DNA of 34,421 nucleotides. It comes from Brevibacterium iodinum ATCC 49514. GTDB taxonomy: Bacteria > Actinomycetota > Actinomycetes > Actinomycetales > Brevibacteriaceae. Made by a program: the position numbers and the translations under genes. This document shows, piece by piece, positions 18,111 to 26,346 of the stretch. The notes beneath the pieces were generated by a model, which did not search any database, was not told the DNA's origin, and worked only from the letters and a program-made list of their open reading frames with translations. The stretch lies in NCBI RefSeq assembly GCF_900169265.1, contig NZ_FXYX01000028.1:1-34421 (forward strand), given 5' to 3'. Position 1 is the first letter of the stretch. Each line of letters starts with the position of its first letter.

Positions 18111-19118
18111 TCAGGACGACAGAGCGGTCAGTCGCGAGAGGCAGCGCATGTACTTCTTCTTGTACCCGCCCGCCAGCGATTCTTCAGTGAAGACCTTGTC
18201 GAGAGCGGCACCGGAGTTGATGATGTGCACATTGCGATCGTAGAGCCGGTCGACAAGCGCCACGAAGCGAAGAGCCACACTCTCGTTGTCGATCGTGCGC
18301 ACGTTCTCCCACACAGCCGCTTCGATTCCGTCGACCATCCGCCCGTAACGTGAGGGGTGAACCGTGGACAGGTGGCTGAGCAGCTCGGAGAAGTCATCGC
18401 GAGCCACAACTCCGTCAAGCCGGCTCGCGGCCGAATCCAGTTCGGATTCCGGCAGCGGGTCCGCTGGGGCGGTCAGCTCACGGGCACGGTAGTCCTTGCC
18501 GTCGATGCGATAGACCTCGAACTGATCGGCCAACGCCTGAATCTCGCGCAGGAAGTCCTGAGCGGCGAAGCGCCCCTCCCCCAAAGATCCGGGCAGAGTG
18601 TTCGATGTCGCAATGATCTTCACTCCGGCATCGGTGAGTTCACGCATCAGTCGCGACATGAGCACGGTGTCGCCGGGATCGTCGAGTTCGAATTCGTCGA
18701 CGCAGACGAGCTTCATCTTCGACAGGTCGTCGCGAGCCCGGGCGAAGCCGAGGGCACCGACGAGGTTCGTGTACTCGACGAAGGTGCCGAAGGTCGCCGG
18801 CTTCTCGTTGGCATGCCAAGCCGAAGCCAACAGGTGAGTCTTGCCGACACCGTAGCCGCCGTCGAGGTAGACGCCCTTGGCATCGGATCTGCCCTTCGAG
18901 AACAGCTTGCCGAAGAATCCCTTGTTGGTCGAGCGCTGGGTAAATTCCCGCAGCTTGTTCCGTGCCTCTTCCTGCGAGGGCTCCGCAGGATCGGTGCGGT
19001 AGCTGTCGAAGGACACGTCCTCGAACTGAGGCGGCGGCACGAGACCTGCGATGAGCTCTTCGGGGGCAACCTGTGGGGATCGGTCGCTCAGTGCGACCAG
19101 AGTCTGCTCGGCATTCAC
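18111..19118 (-). CDS. zapE: AFG1/ZapE-like cell division ATPase
   Basis: P-loop ATPase of the AFG1/LACE1/ZapE family; ZapE acts at the division ring in Escherichia coli, and mitochondrial relatives help protein turnover. The 335-residue protein has Walker A GGYGVGKTHLL (87-97), Walker B LVCVDEFELDD and the sensor-like IIATSNTLP. The late motifs RFVALVDRLYDRNVHIINSG and the C-terminal RCLSRLTAL are typical of the family. The GTG start is seven bases after TAGACT, fitting a leaderless mRNA; no ribosome site is visible. It is a single gene, between era and the shared terminator. Confidence 0.9.
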   Translation of the reverse strand: MNAEQTLVALSDRSPQVAPEELIAGLVPPPQFEDVSFDSYRTDPAEPSQEEARNKLREFTQRSTNKGFFGKLFSKGRSDAKGVYLDGGYGVGKTHLLASAWHANEKPATFGTFVEYTNLVGALGFARARDDLSKMKLVCVDEFELDDPGDTVLMSRLMRELTDAGVKIIATSNTLPGSLGEGRFAAQDFLREIQALADQFEVYRIDGKDYRARELTAPADPLPESELDSAASRLDGVVARDDFSELLSHLSTVHPSRYGRMVDGIEAAVWENVRTIDNESVALRFVALVDRLYDRNVHIINSGAALDKVFTEESLAGGYKKKYMRCLSRLTALSS

Positions 19119-19125
19119 TCGGCCT

Positions 19126-19156
19126 AGTCTAAGGCAGGCTCGAGCGCGCGGTTCAA
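19126..19156 (-). promoter_or_regulatory. Promoter of the ZapE-like gene, leaderless
   Basis: On the minus strand TTGAAC (19156-19151) and TAGACT (19131-19126) are 19 bp apart. The -10 ends seven bases before the GTG at 19118, so the transcript would start at the codon. Confidence 0.5.
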
Positions 19157-19273
19157 CTCGGGCCCAGGAGGGTGATGCCCGTCACAAGCTGCGGATCCGC
19201 GCCTCTTCCGCCTCCTGCCTTCCCCGTCCGTCAGCGCGCTGTTCGCCTCACCAGCGGCGACCGACCCGGCAGA

Positions 19274-20212
19274 TCAGTTGTTGAAGTCGAAGCCGAGGCG
19301 GCCGAGCTGTTTGGGATCGCGCTGCCAGTCCTTGGCCACCTTGACGTGCAGGTCGAGGTAGACCTTCGTGCCGAGGAGCCGCTCGATGCCCTGCCGGGAT
19401 TCCGACCCGATGGTCTTGAGCCGACTTCCGCCCTTGCCGATGATGATGGCCTTCTGGCTCGGACGTTCGACGTAGAGGTTGACGTGGACGTTCCACAGCG
19501 GATTGTCCTCGCTGCGTCCTTCCCGCGGGTACATCTCCTCAACCTGCACGGCCAGGGAATGGGGCAGTTCGTCACGCACGCCTTCGAGGGCCGCTTCGCG
19601 CACGAGCTCGGCGATCATCTTCTCTTCCGGCTCGTCCGTGAGGTCACCGTCGGGGTAGAGCGGAGGAGATTTCGGCAGATGCGCAGCGATCACCGAATCG
19701 ACGGTGTCGACCTGGAAGCCCTCGACCGCGGAGACTGGGACGACATCGGCGAAGTCGGCGAGCTCGCCGACGGCCAGCAGCGCCTCGGCGATCTTGTCCT
19801 TGGGCACCCGGTCGACCTTCGTCACGAGCGCCACGATCGGGGTCCGTCCGTCCAGCAGCGCCAGCTGGGAGGCGATATAGCGGTCGCCGGGACCGATCGG
19901 CTCATCGGCGGGCAGACAGAAGCCGATGACGTCGACCTCGCCCAGCGTGGATGCCACGAGATCGTTGAGTCGGGAACCGAGCAGGGTGCGCGGTTTGTGC
20001 AGTCCGGGGGTGTCGATGAGGATGAGCTGGTGGTCGTCCTTGTGGACGATTCCACGGATCGTATGCCGGGTCGTCTGAGGTTTGGCCGAGGTGATCGCGA
20101 CCTTCTCCCCCACCAGGGCGTTCGTCAGCGTCGACTTTCCCGTATTCGGGCGCCCCACGAAGCAGGCGAAGCCGGCCCGATAGTCATCGGGGTAGTCCGT
20201 GCGAAATTCCAT
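19274..20212 (-). CDS. era: GTPase Era
   Basis: Essential GTPase that binds the 3' end of 16S rRNA and checks 30S assembly. The 312-residue protein has G1 GRPNTGKST (20-28), G3 DTPGLHKP, G4 TKVD and a C-terminal KH domain with KAIIIGKGGSRLKTIG. I chose ATG 20212 because Era homologues begin just before this GTPase segment. The frame is open further upstream, but that part has no family features and overlaps the CBS gene. It lies one base after the CBS-gene stop (TGA-G-ATG), so it is coupled to it. It is the last gene of the hrcA-dnaJ-rsmE-phoH-ybeY-CBS-era unit. Confidence 0.96.
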   Translation of the reverse strand: MEFRTDYPDDYRAGFACFVGRPNTGKSTLTNALVGEKVAITSAKPQTTRHTIRGIVHKDDHQLILIDTPGLHKPRTLLGSRLNDLVASTLGEVDVIGFCLPADEPIGPGDRYIASQLALLDGRTPIVALVTKVDRVPKDKIAEALLAVGELADFADVVPVSAVEGFQVDTVDSVIAAHLPKSPPLYPDGDLTDEPEEKMIAELVREAALEGVRDELPHSLAVQVEEMYPREGRSEDNPLWNVHVNLYVERPSQKAIIIGKGGSRLKTIGSESRQGIERLLGTKVYLDLHVKVAKDWQRDPKQLGRLGFDFNN

Positions 20213-20213
20213 C

Positions 20214-21527
20214 TCAGTCCTCTTCCTTCGTCCCCGAACCTTCGGCTGCGGCGGTTCGCTGTGCGTGTCTGCTGTTCTCGTGGGTGCGGGTGACCCGCAC
20301 GTGGGTGATCCGGTGGCGTCGGCCCTGGCCCTCCATGGCTTCGATCTCGAGGCCCTCGATCGACGCATGCGAACCGTCGATGGGCACTCGGTCGATGAGC
20401 TTCGAGAGCAGTCCGCCGACGCTGTTGACATCGTCTTCGTCGATGCGCACATCGAAGTATTCGGCGAAGTCGGAGATCGACATGCGGGTGCTGATGATGA
20501 ACGATCCGTCTGCGGCGGCGACGAGTTCGTCATCGCCGTTGTCGTATTCGTCTTCGATCTCGCCGACGATCTCTTCGACGATGTCCTCGATGGTCACCAA
20601 CCCTGCGGTGCCGCCGTATTCGTCGATGAGGATCGCCAGATGCGTCGAATCCAGCTGCATCTGCCGCAGCAGGTCATCTGCCGGCTTCGTCTCCGGGACG
20701 AACAGGACGGAGCGGGCCAGGTTGCCCACGGGACGGTCAGCCTCCTCGGGGTGGAGGTGGAGGCGGCGGGCGACGTCCTTGAGGTAGGCGACTCCGCGGA
20801 CGTCGTCGAGGTCCTCCCCGCAGACGGGGATGCGGGAGAAGCCGGAGCGGAAGAACAGGTTCATCGCCTTCTGCAGGCTCACGTCCGCATCGACGGTGAT
20901 GAGGTCGGTGCGCGGCACCATGACCTCGTTCGCCGAGGTGTCTGAGAGGTTGAACACCGATTGGATCATCTCGCGTTCGCCGTCTTCGATGACATCGGAT
21001 TCGCTGGCGCGCTCGACGAGATCGCGCAGCTGTTCGGAGGTCACGAACGGACCGTCCTTGTACACCTTGTCCGGGGTCAACAGATTGCCGAGCACGACGA
21101 GGATGCGGGTGAGCGGTTTGAGCACGACGAGGACGACGCGCACGACCCAGCTGAGGTTGAGGCTGACGGCCAGCGACCGGCGCTTGCCGATCGTCCGTGG
21201 GGAGACTCCGGCGATGATGAAGACCGCCACCGACGCGGTGATCACCGTGAGGAGGACCATGAGCGGCCCCACGGAGTAGTAGGAGTCGTAGGCCAGGGCG
21301 ATGAACACCGTGGCGAGTGCTTCGAGGAAGTTGCGGACGAAGATGATGACGTTGATGTTCGTCGGCAGATCCGCGAGGATCCTCTCGACACGCACCGCTG
21401 AGCGCTTGCCGTCCTCCTTCGCCTCTTCGATCGCATGGTGGGAGACGTTGAGCAGCGCGGCATCCACGGCGGAGAGGGTGGCTGCGATGATGAGGCACAG
21501 TGCCGCCCCGAGGAAGAACATGAACAC
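20214..21527 (-). CDS. CNNM/CorC-type membrane protein with CBS pair (hemolysin C-like)
   Basis: A 437-residue protein of the DUF21-CBS-CorC_HlyC family, linked to magnesium or cobalt transport in several bacteria; the older 'hemolysin' name is misleading. The N-terminal DUF21 region (about 1-150) has four hydrophobic segments. A CBS pair (about 200-330) includes EVMVPRTDLITVD and HLAILIDEYGGTAGLVTIED, a signature of the family. The C-terminal CorC domain contains VNSVGGLLSKLIDRVPIDG. GTG at 21527 is two bases after the ybeY stop; the in-frame ATG at 21521 is also possible. The position between ybeY and era is conserved in actinobacteria. Confidence 0.92.
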   Translation of the reverse strand: MFMFFLGAALCLIIAATLSAVDAALLNVSHHAIEEAKEDGKRSAVRVERILADLPTNINVIIFVRNFLEALATVFIALAYDSYYSVGPLMVLLTVITASVAVFIIAGVSPRTIGKRRSLAVSLNLSWVVRVVLVVLKPLTRILVVLGNLLTPDKVYKDGPFVTSEQLRDLVERASESDVIEDGEREMIQSVFNLSDTSANEVMVPRTDLITVDADVSLQKAMNLFFRSGFSRIPVCGEDLDDVRGVAYLKDVARRLHLHPEEADRPVGNLARSVLFVPETKPADDLLRQMQLDSTHLAILIDEYGGTAGLVTIEDIVEEIVGEIEDEYDNGDDELVAAADGSFIISTRMSISDFAEYFDVRIDEDDVNSVGGLLSKLIDRVPIDGSHASIEGLEIEAMEGQGRRHRITHVRVTRTHENSRHAQRTAAAEGSGTKEED

Positions 21528-21529
21528 GA

Positions 21530-22018
21530 TCAGACCTCGGTGGGGGTGGGAATGTCGGTGCGGCCGTCGTAGCGTGCCGCGAAGAAGGTCAGCAGCAGAT
21601 GCCGCTGGAGGGCGAACATCTCTTCCCGCGCTTCGGGCTCACCGTGGTCGTAGCCGAGCAGGTGGAGGAATCCGTGGACGGTCAGCAGCAGGATCTCGTC
21701 CATCGTCGAATGACCGGCCGCCCGGGCCTGGGCCTCGGCGACCTCGGGGCAGATGATGATGTCGCCCATCTGACCTTCGGTCGGCTTCTCCGGCTCGCCC
21801 TGGTGGAGCTGGTCCATGGGAAAGGACATCACATCGGTCGGTCCTTCGAGGTCCATCCAGGTGACGTGGAGTTCGGACATGGCCGCCCCGTCGACCATGG
21901 TCACGGCCAGCTCCGCACCGGGGTGCATGTGCAGGGCTTCACCGAGATATTCGGTCAGGGCCACGACTTCGTCCAGGTCCACCTCGGCGTCGGTCTCGTT
22001 GAGGATCTCGGTGTTCAT
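21530..22018 (-). CDS. ybeY: Endoribonuclease YbeY (rRNA maturation factor)
   Basis: Zinc-dependent single-strand ribonuclease needed for 16S rRNA 3' end maturation and 70S quality control. The 162-residue protein has the metal-binding motif HGFLHLLGYDH with H115, H119 and H125. It also has the conserved region MSELHVTWMDLEGPTDVMSF (47-66) and GDIIICPEVA. The ATG start overlaps the phoH stop as ATGA. It lies two genes upstream of era, a partner in 30S maturation. Confidence 0.96.
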   Translation of the reverse strand: MNTEILNETDAEVDLDEVVALTEYLGEALHMHPGAELAVTMVDGAAMSELHVTWMDLEGPTDVMSFPMDQLHQGEPEKPTEGQMGDIIICPEVAEAQARAAGHSTMDEILLLTVHGFLHLLGYDHGEPEAREEMFALQRHLLLTFFAARYDGRTDIPTPTEV

Positions 22019-23094
22019 TCGGCACTACCCCACAGGTCGTAGGCTTCGACGATCTTCGTCACCAGCGAATGCCGGACGACGTCCTTGCTGCCCAGTTCGC
22101 AGAACTGCAGGTCCTCGATTCCGTCGAGGATGTCGCGGACGACCTTGAGTCCGCTGCGGGTCTTGCCCGGCAGGTCGATCTGGGAGATGTCACCGGTGAC
22201 GACCATGCGTGACCCGAAGCCGAGGCGCGTGAGGAACATCTTCATCTGCTCGGCCGTCGTGTTCTGTGCTTCGTCGAGGATGATGAACGCGTCGTTGAGG
22301 GTGCGCCCGCGCATATAGGCCAGGGGCGCGACCTCGATCGTTCCGGTCTCGACGAGCAGCGGGATCGATTCGGGGTCGACCATGTCGTGCAGGGCGTCAT
22401 AGAGCGGACGCACATACGGGTCGATCTTGTCGTTGAGCGTGCCCGGCAGGTAGCCCAGCGACTCCCCGGCCTCGACGGCCGGCCGGGTGAGGATGATCCG
22501 TGAGACCTCTTTGTGCTGGAGGGCGTTGACGGCCATGGCCATCGCCAGGTAGGTCTTTCCGGTTCCGGCCGGACCGATGCCGAAGGTGATCGTGTGGTTG
22601 CGGATGGCCCTGACGTAGTCGTGCTGGCCCATCGTCTTCGGACGGATCGACTTTCCCCTGGTGGAGAGGATGTTCGTGCCCAGCACCGCCGAGGCGGCCG
22701 CTCCTTCGGAGGAGAACGTCGTGACCCTCTCGATCGTCTCTTCGTTGATGCGATGGCCGGCCGCGTGGAGTTTCTTGAGTTCCCCGATGACGCTGACGAA
22801 GGCTTCGACGCGTTTCGGGTCGCCGGTGACCTGGACCTGGTTGGCTCGGACGTGGATGTCGAGGTCGGCGAAGGTCTTCTCCAGGGCGCGCAGGTTCGAT
22901 TCTCCGGGACCGAAGAAGGCGACGAGGTCGATGGAGTCGGGGATGACCAGTCGCACGGTGTCACGATCGGCACCTTGGGTGTCCGTCACGGCGTCAACGC
23001 CTGCGGCACCGTCACCGGTTGCGCCGGTGTCCGAGTCGGTGGGGTTCATGGAGTTCGGGTTCGGTGGGGTGATGTCCAGAATGTTCCTTTGCAA
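22015..23094 (-). CDS. phoH: PhoH family ATPase
   Basis: P-loop ATPase of the PhoH family, often linked to phosphate starvation and RNA metabolism; the exact role is unsettled. The protein has up to 359 residues. It includes an N-terminal KH-like part (RLVIPDSIDLVAFFG to about 115), Walker A GIGPAGTGKTYLAMA and Walker B FIILDEAQNTT, with LTRPAVEAGESLGYLPG between them. The start is unclear. The frame opens with TTG at 23094 without a good ribosome site. AAAGGA sits five bases before an in-frame CTG (residue 6), and the first ATG is at 23049 without a good site. It is coupled to ybeY by an ATGA overlap and follows rsmE by 55 bp. Confidence 0.92.
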   Translation of the reverse strand: MQRNILDITPPNPNSMNPTDSDTGATGDGAAGVDAVTDTQGADRDTVRLVIPDSIDLVAFFGPGESNLRALEKTFADLDIHVRANQVQVTGDPKRVEAFVSVIGELKKLHAAGHRINEETIERVTTFSSEGAAASAVLGTNILSTRGKSIRPKTMGQHDYVRAIRNHTITFGIGPAGTGKTYLAMAMAVNALQHKEVSRIILTRPAVEAGESLGYLPGTLNDKIDPYVRPLYDALHDMVDPESIPLLVETGTIEVAPLAYMRGRTLNDAFIILDEAQNTTAEQMKMFLTRLGFGSRMVVTGDISQIDLPGKTRSGLKVVRDILDGIEDLQFCELGSKDVVRHSLVTKIVEAYDLWGSAE

Positions 23095-23149
23095 GTGAGC
23101 GCACCGTCACCGGCAGCGCCTGAGTGTGCTTCCATCCTAGTCCGATGCC

Positions 23150-23911
23150 TCACCAACGGCCCAATGAATTCTGGGCCAGGACGAGACCGGCGGGTCCCGC
23201 CGATGACGAGCGCAGGATCGTCGGTCCCAGCAGCACCGGGGTCGCTCCACGGCCGGTCAGGGCGGCGAGTTCGCCGTCGCTGATGCCGCCCTCGGGGCCG
23301 ACGACGAAGACGATGCGCTCCGGCAGCTGCGCCGAGTCGTTCGCGATCAGGTCGTCCAACGCTTCGGAGAGCTTGAACTGAGCGGTCTCATGGAGGACGA
23401 AGACCGCGTCGGCGTCGTCGAGGGTCTTGGCCAGGGCGGCTCCGCGGACGAGGTCGTGGAGGATGGGAAATCGTGCTCGTCTGGCCTGCAGGGAGGCCGC
23501 TCCGAGGAGGTTCTCCCATTTCGCGGCCATCTTCTCCCGCTTCTTGGCCGGCCAGTCGGCGATCGAGCGTTCGGCCGCCCAGGGAATGACGTCGTCGACG
23601 CCGATCTCCGTGGCCGTTTCGATGGCCAGCAGGTCCCGGTCGCCCTTGGCCAGGGCTTGGACGAGGACGAGGCGCGGACCCGCGCTGTCCTCGACCGTCA
23701 CCTCGGTGACGTCGATCGTCAGCTGGTTCGCCGAGGCGGCCGTGACGGTTCCGCGCGCACGTGTGCCTTCTCCGTCGACGATGTCGATATCCTCGCCGGG
23801 ACCGATCCGACGCACCCGCACCGCATGCCCGGCCACGTCCTCACCGAGGGTGAGGGCGGACCCGACGACCGCCTCGGCGGCGGTGGCGGAGCGGAAGACG
23901 GGAAGACTCAC
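23150..23911 (-). CDS. rsmE: 16S rRNA (uracil-1498-N3)-methyltransferase RsmE
   Basis: SPOUT-class enzyme that methylates U1498 of 16S rRNA with S-adenosylmethionine. The 253-residue protein has an N-terminal PUA-like part (HAVRVRRIGPGEDIDIVDGEG, about 29-49) and ALAKGDRDLLAIETATEIGVD. The C-terminal trefoil-knot motifs VVGPEGGISDGELAAL and LLGPTILRSSSAGPAGL are present. The GTG start overlaps the dnaJ TGA as GTGA, a conserved actinobacterial coupling. Confidence 0.95.
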   Translation of the reverse strand: MSLPVFRSATAAEAVVGSALTLGEDVAGHAVRVRRIGPGEDIDIVDGEGTRARGTVTAASANQLTIDVTEVTVEDSAGPRLVLVQALAKGDRDLLAIETATEIGVDDVIPWAAERSIADWPAKKREKMAAKWENLLGAASLQARRARFPILHDLVRGAALAKTLDDADAVFVLHETAQFKLSEALDDLIANDSAQLPERIVFVVGPEGGISDGELAALTGRGATPVLLGPTILRSSSAGPAGLVLAQNSLGRW

Positions 23912-25023
23912 CGACCGGCGAACCGCTCACGCATGCGGGAGAACATTCCGCGGTTCTCGGTCGAGATCTGGGCGCGCGGTGTCTCTTCGCCGCGCAGTTC
24001 GGCGAGTTTCTCGAGCAGTTCGCGCTGTTCGTCGTCGAGTTTGTCCGGGGTGAGGACGTCGACGGTGATGAGCAGGTCGCCGCGGGTCTCCGAACGCAGG
24101 CGGGTGGCTCCGAGTCCGGGGAGTTTGACGATGGTGCCGGACTGGGTGCCGGCGGCGATGGTGAGGTCCTGAGTGCCGTCGAAGGTCTCGAACGGGATGT
24201 TCGCGCCCAGGGTCGCTGCGGTCATCGGCACGGAGATGGCGGCCCGGAGGTTGTCGCCGTCGCGCTGGAAGACCTCGTGGCGGGTGACCATGACCTCGAC
24301 GAAGAGGTCACCGGCGGGTCCGCCTCCGGGGCCGACCTCACCCTGGCTGGAAAGCTGGATGCGGGTGCCGTCGGAGACACCGGCGGGGATGCGGATCTTC
24401 ATGGTCCGCTGTTTGCGCACGCGTCCGTCGCCCTGGCAGTTGAGGCAGGGGTTCGGAATGACGGTGCCGAAGCCGTGGCAGGAGTTGCAGGTCTGGTTCG
24501 TGACCATCTGACCCAGCAGGGTCCGGGTCATGCGCTGGACGCTGCCGGCTCCGTGGCACAGCGAGCAGGTCTCGATCTTCGTGCCTTCCTGCGTGCCGGC
24601 GCCCGAACAGGTGTCGCAGACGACTGCAGTGGTGACGTCGAGGTCGACGGTGCCGCCGAAGGCCGCGGTTTTCAGGTCGATATTGACGCCGACGAGGGCA
24701 TCCTTGCCGCGCTGGGTGCGCGGGATCGGGCCTCCGGCCTGACCGCCGCCACCGCCGAAGAAGGTCTCGAAGATGTCGCCGAATCCGCCGAATCCGCCGC
24801 CGGCCGGGAAGCCCTGGCCATTCTCGCCGCCGCCCATATCGTAGTTGCGGCGCTTATCCGGGTCGGAGAGCACGTCGTAGGCCAGTGAGATGGCTTTGAA
24901 TTCGTCTTCGTGACCGGGATTGACGTCCGGGTGGTACTTGCGTGCCAGCTTCCGGTACGACGACTTGATCTCAGCCGCGGAAGCATCTTTGGACACTCCG
25001 AGTGTTTCATAGTGATCGGCCAC
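23908..25023 (-). CDS. dnaJ: Chaperone DnaJ
   Basis: Hsp40 co-chaperone that stimulates DnaK. The 371-residue protein has a J domain with HPD at 31-33 and a Gly/Phe-rich linker (65-100). The zinc region has four CxxCxGxG repeats (C136/C139, C153/C156, C179/C182, C193/C196). A C-terminal substrate-binding region follows. It is the type I form, and its place after hrcA suggests the second DnaJ (DnaJ2) of actinobacteria, with another copy probably beside dnaK-grpE elsewhere (inference). The GTG start has GGGAGAGAGAAG upstream. It lies 122 bp after hrcA. Confidence 0.97.
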   Translation of the reverse strand: MADHYETLGVSKDASAAEIKSSYRKLARKYHPDVNPGHEDEFKAISLAYDVLSDPDKRRNYDMGGGENGQGFPAGGGFGGFGDIFETFFGGGGGQAGGPIPRTQRGKDALVGVNIDLKTAAFGGTVDLDVTTAVVCDTCSGAGTQEGTKIETCSLCHGAGSVQRMTRTLLGQMVTNQTCNSCHGFGTVIPNPCLNCQGDGRVRKQRTMKIRIPAGVSDGTRIQLSSQGEVGPGGGPAGDLFVEVMVTRHEVFQRDGDNLRAAISVPMTAATLGANIPFETFDGTQDLTIAAGTQSGTIVKLPGLGATRLRSETRGDLLITVDVLTPDKLDDEQRELLEKLAELRGEETPRAQISTENRGMFSRMRERFAGR

Positions 25024-25145
25024 AGAAACTTCTCTCTCCCTGACGTAGTGGTCTTCTCTGTTCGTGGTGGTGGCTGCGCCCTTGCGCGGTGCTCACCGGT
25101 TCTGCGCTTCCCGTCTGCGGGTGCCCCTGGTCGATGTCAAGGGAC

Positions 25146-26186
25146 CTACCCTCGATCGAGGATCGAGGACACGTATTTGGCGACGGCACGGACTGCCGAG
25201 ATCGTCGTCGGATAGTCCATTCGGGTCGGGCCGAGCACTGCCAGTCTGGCCGAGGAACCCGCGTCATGACCATATTCGGCGGCGACGACGGAAGTCGAGC
25301 TGAATGATTCGTGAGTATTCTCACGCCCGATGCGCACGCTGATCTCCTCGTGGTCTTCGGCCATCGAGGTGAGCAGCTTGAGCAGGACCACCTGTTCTTC
25401 GAAGGCTTCGAGGATCGGGGCCATCTTCTCTCCGAATTCGCTTCCGGAGCGGGCGAGGTTCGCGGTGCCGGCCATGATGATGCGCTCTTCACGCGTCGCG
25501 GCGACGAGGTCGACGACGGCGGCCCTGACCTGTGTGAGTCCGGAGTCGTCACGAGCGGCCGGGTCACTCGATTCGGTGGCGGGCGCCTCGGCGGCGGGGG
25601 CCGATCCGAAGACCTGCGCGAGTGTTCGTCCGGCGAATTCGGCGTTGATCTGGTCGCGCAGTCCCCGGACGGCGTCTTCGTCGAGCGGGCTCGTGGTGGT
25701 CACGGTCTTCTGCTCGACTTGGCCGGCGTCGGTGATGAGGACGACGAGGATCCGGCCCGGTCCGAGACCGACGATCTCGATGTGCTTGATGCGCGCCCGC
25801 GACACTGTCGGGTATTGGATGAGCGCGACCTGTCGGGTGAGGCCGGAGAGGACGCGGACGGTGCGGTCGAGCATCTCGTCGAGGTCGACATCACCGTCGA
25901 TGAGTTGGAAGATCGCGCGCCGCTCGGCGGTGGTCAACGGCTTGAACTCATCGATCCGGTCGACGAACATCCGGTAGCCGAGGTCGGTGGGAATGCGTCC
26001 GGCAGAAGTGTGGGGCTGGGCGATATAGCCCTCTTGTTCGAGCGCAGCCATATCGTTGCGGATCGTGGCCGGAGAGACTCCGAGGGTGTGACGCTGGACG
26101 ATCGCCTTCGATCCCACGGGTTCGTTGGTGGCGACGAAGTCCTCGACGATGGCGCGCAGCACCTGTGCTCGTCTGCTGTCGTTCAT
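25146..26186 (-). CDS. hrcA: Heat-inducible transcription repressor HrcA
   Basis: Repressor that binds CIRCE operators and controls class I heat-shock genes; in other bacteria it is stabilised by GroEL. The 346-residue protein has an N-terminal winged helix (LRAIVEDFVATNEPVGSKAI, GVSPATIRNDMAALEQEGYI, about 9-55) followed by PHTSAGRIPTDLGYRMFVD (58-76). The GAF-like and dimerisation parts follow. I chose ATG 26186 because GGAG lies seven bases upstream and homologues start here, although the frame is open further upstream. A perfect CIRCE lies 51 bases upstream and overlaps the likely promoter, so the gene should repress itself. Confidence 0.96.
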   Translation of the reverse strand: MNDSRRAQVLRAIVEDFVATNEPVGSKAIVQRHTLGVSPATIRNDMAALEQEGYIAQPHTSAGRIPTDLGYRMFVDRIDEFKPLTTAERRAIFQLIDGDVDLDEMLDRTVRVLSGLTRQVALIQYPTVSRARIKHIEIVGLGPGRILVVLITDAGQVEQKTVTTTSPLDEDAVRGLRDQINAEFAGRTLAQVFGSAPAAEAPATESSDPAARDDSGLTQVRAAVVDLVAATREERIIMAGTANLARSGSEFGEKMAPILEAFEEQVVLLKLLTSMAEDHEEISVRIGRENTHESFSSTSVVAAEYGHDAGSSARLAVLGPTRMDYPTTISAVRAVAKYVSSILDRG

Positions 26187-26236
26187 CGCGGGTCTCCTCT
26201 CCGTCTCGCCGGTCGATCGCGGTTCCATGCCTGCTC

Positions 26237-26263
26237 TTGGCACTCACTGAGTCTGAGTGCCAA
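26237..26263. promoter_or_regulatory. CIRCE operator (HrcA binding site)
   Basis: TTGGCACTC and GAGTGCCAA form a perfect 9-bp inverted repeat around a 9-base spacer, differing from the consensus TTAGCACTC-N9-GAGTGCTAA at one base in each arm. It sits directly downstream of the hrcA -10 element and 51 bases before the hrcA start codon. It may also affect the divergent DUF3097 gene. Confidence 0.93.
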
Positions 26264-26268
26264 TTCTA
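26263..26268 (-). promoter_or_regulatory. -10 element of the hrcA operon
   Basis: TAGAAT on the minus strand abuts the CIRCE operator, sharing one base with it. HrcA bound at CIRCE would therefore block the start site. No strong -35 is visible at 17 bp. Confidence 0.5.
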
Positions 26269-26346
26269 CGCCTCTCGTTCCCGGAATTCATTTCTGGGGT
26301 GGCCTGCGGGTCTGCACGCCTGCGGGACCGTCCTTGATTATGGTGG

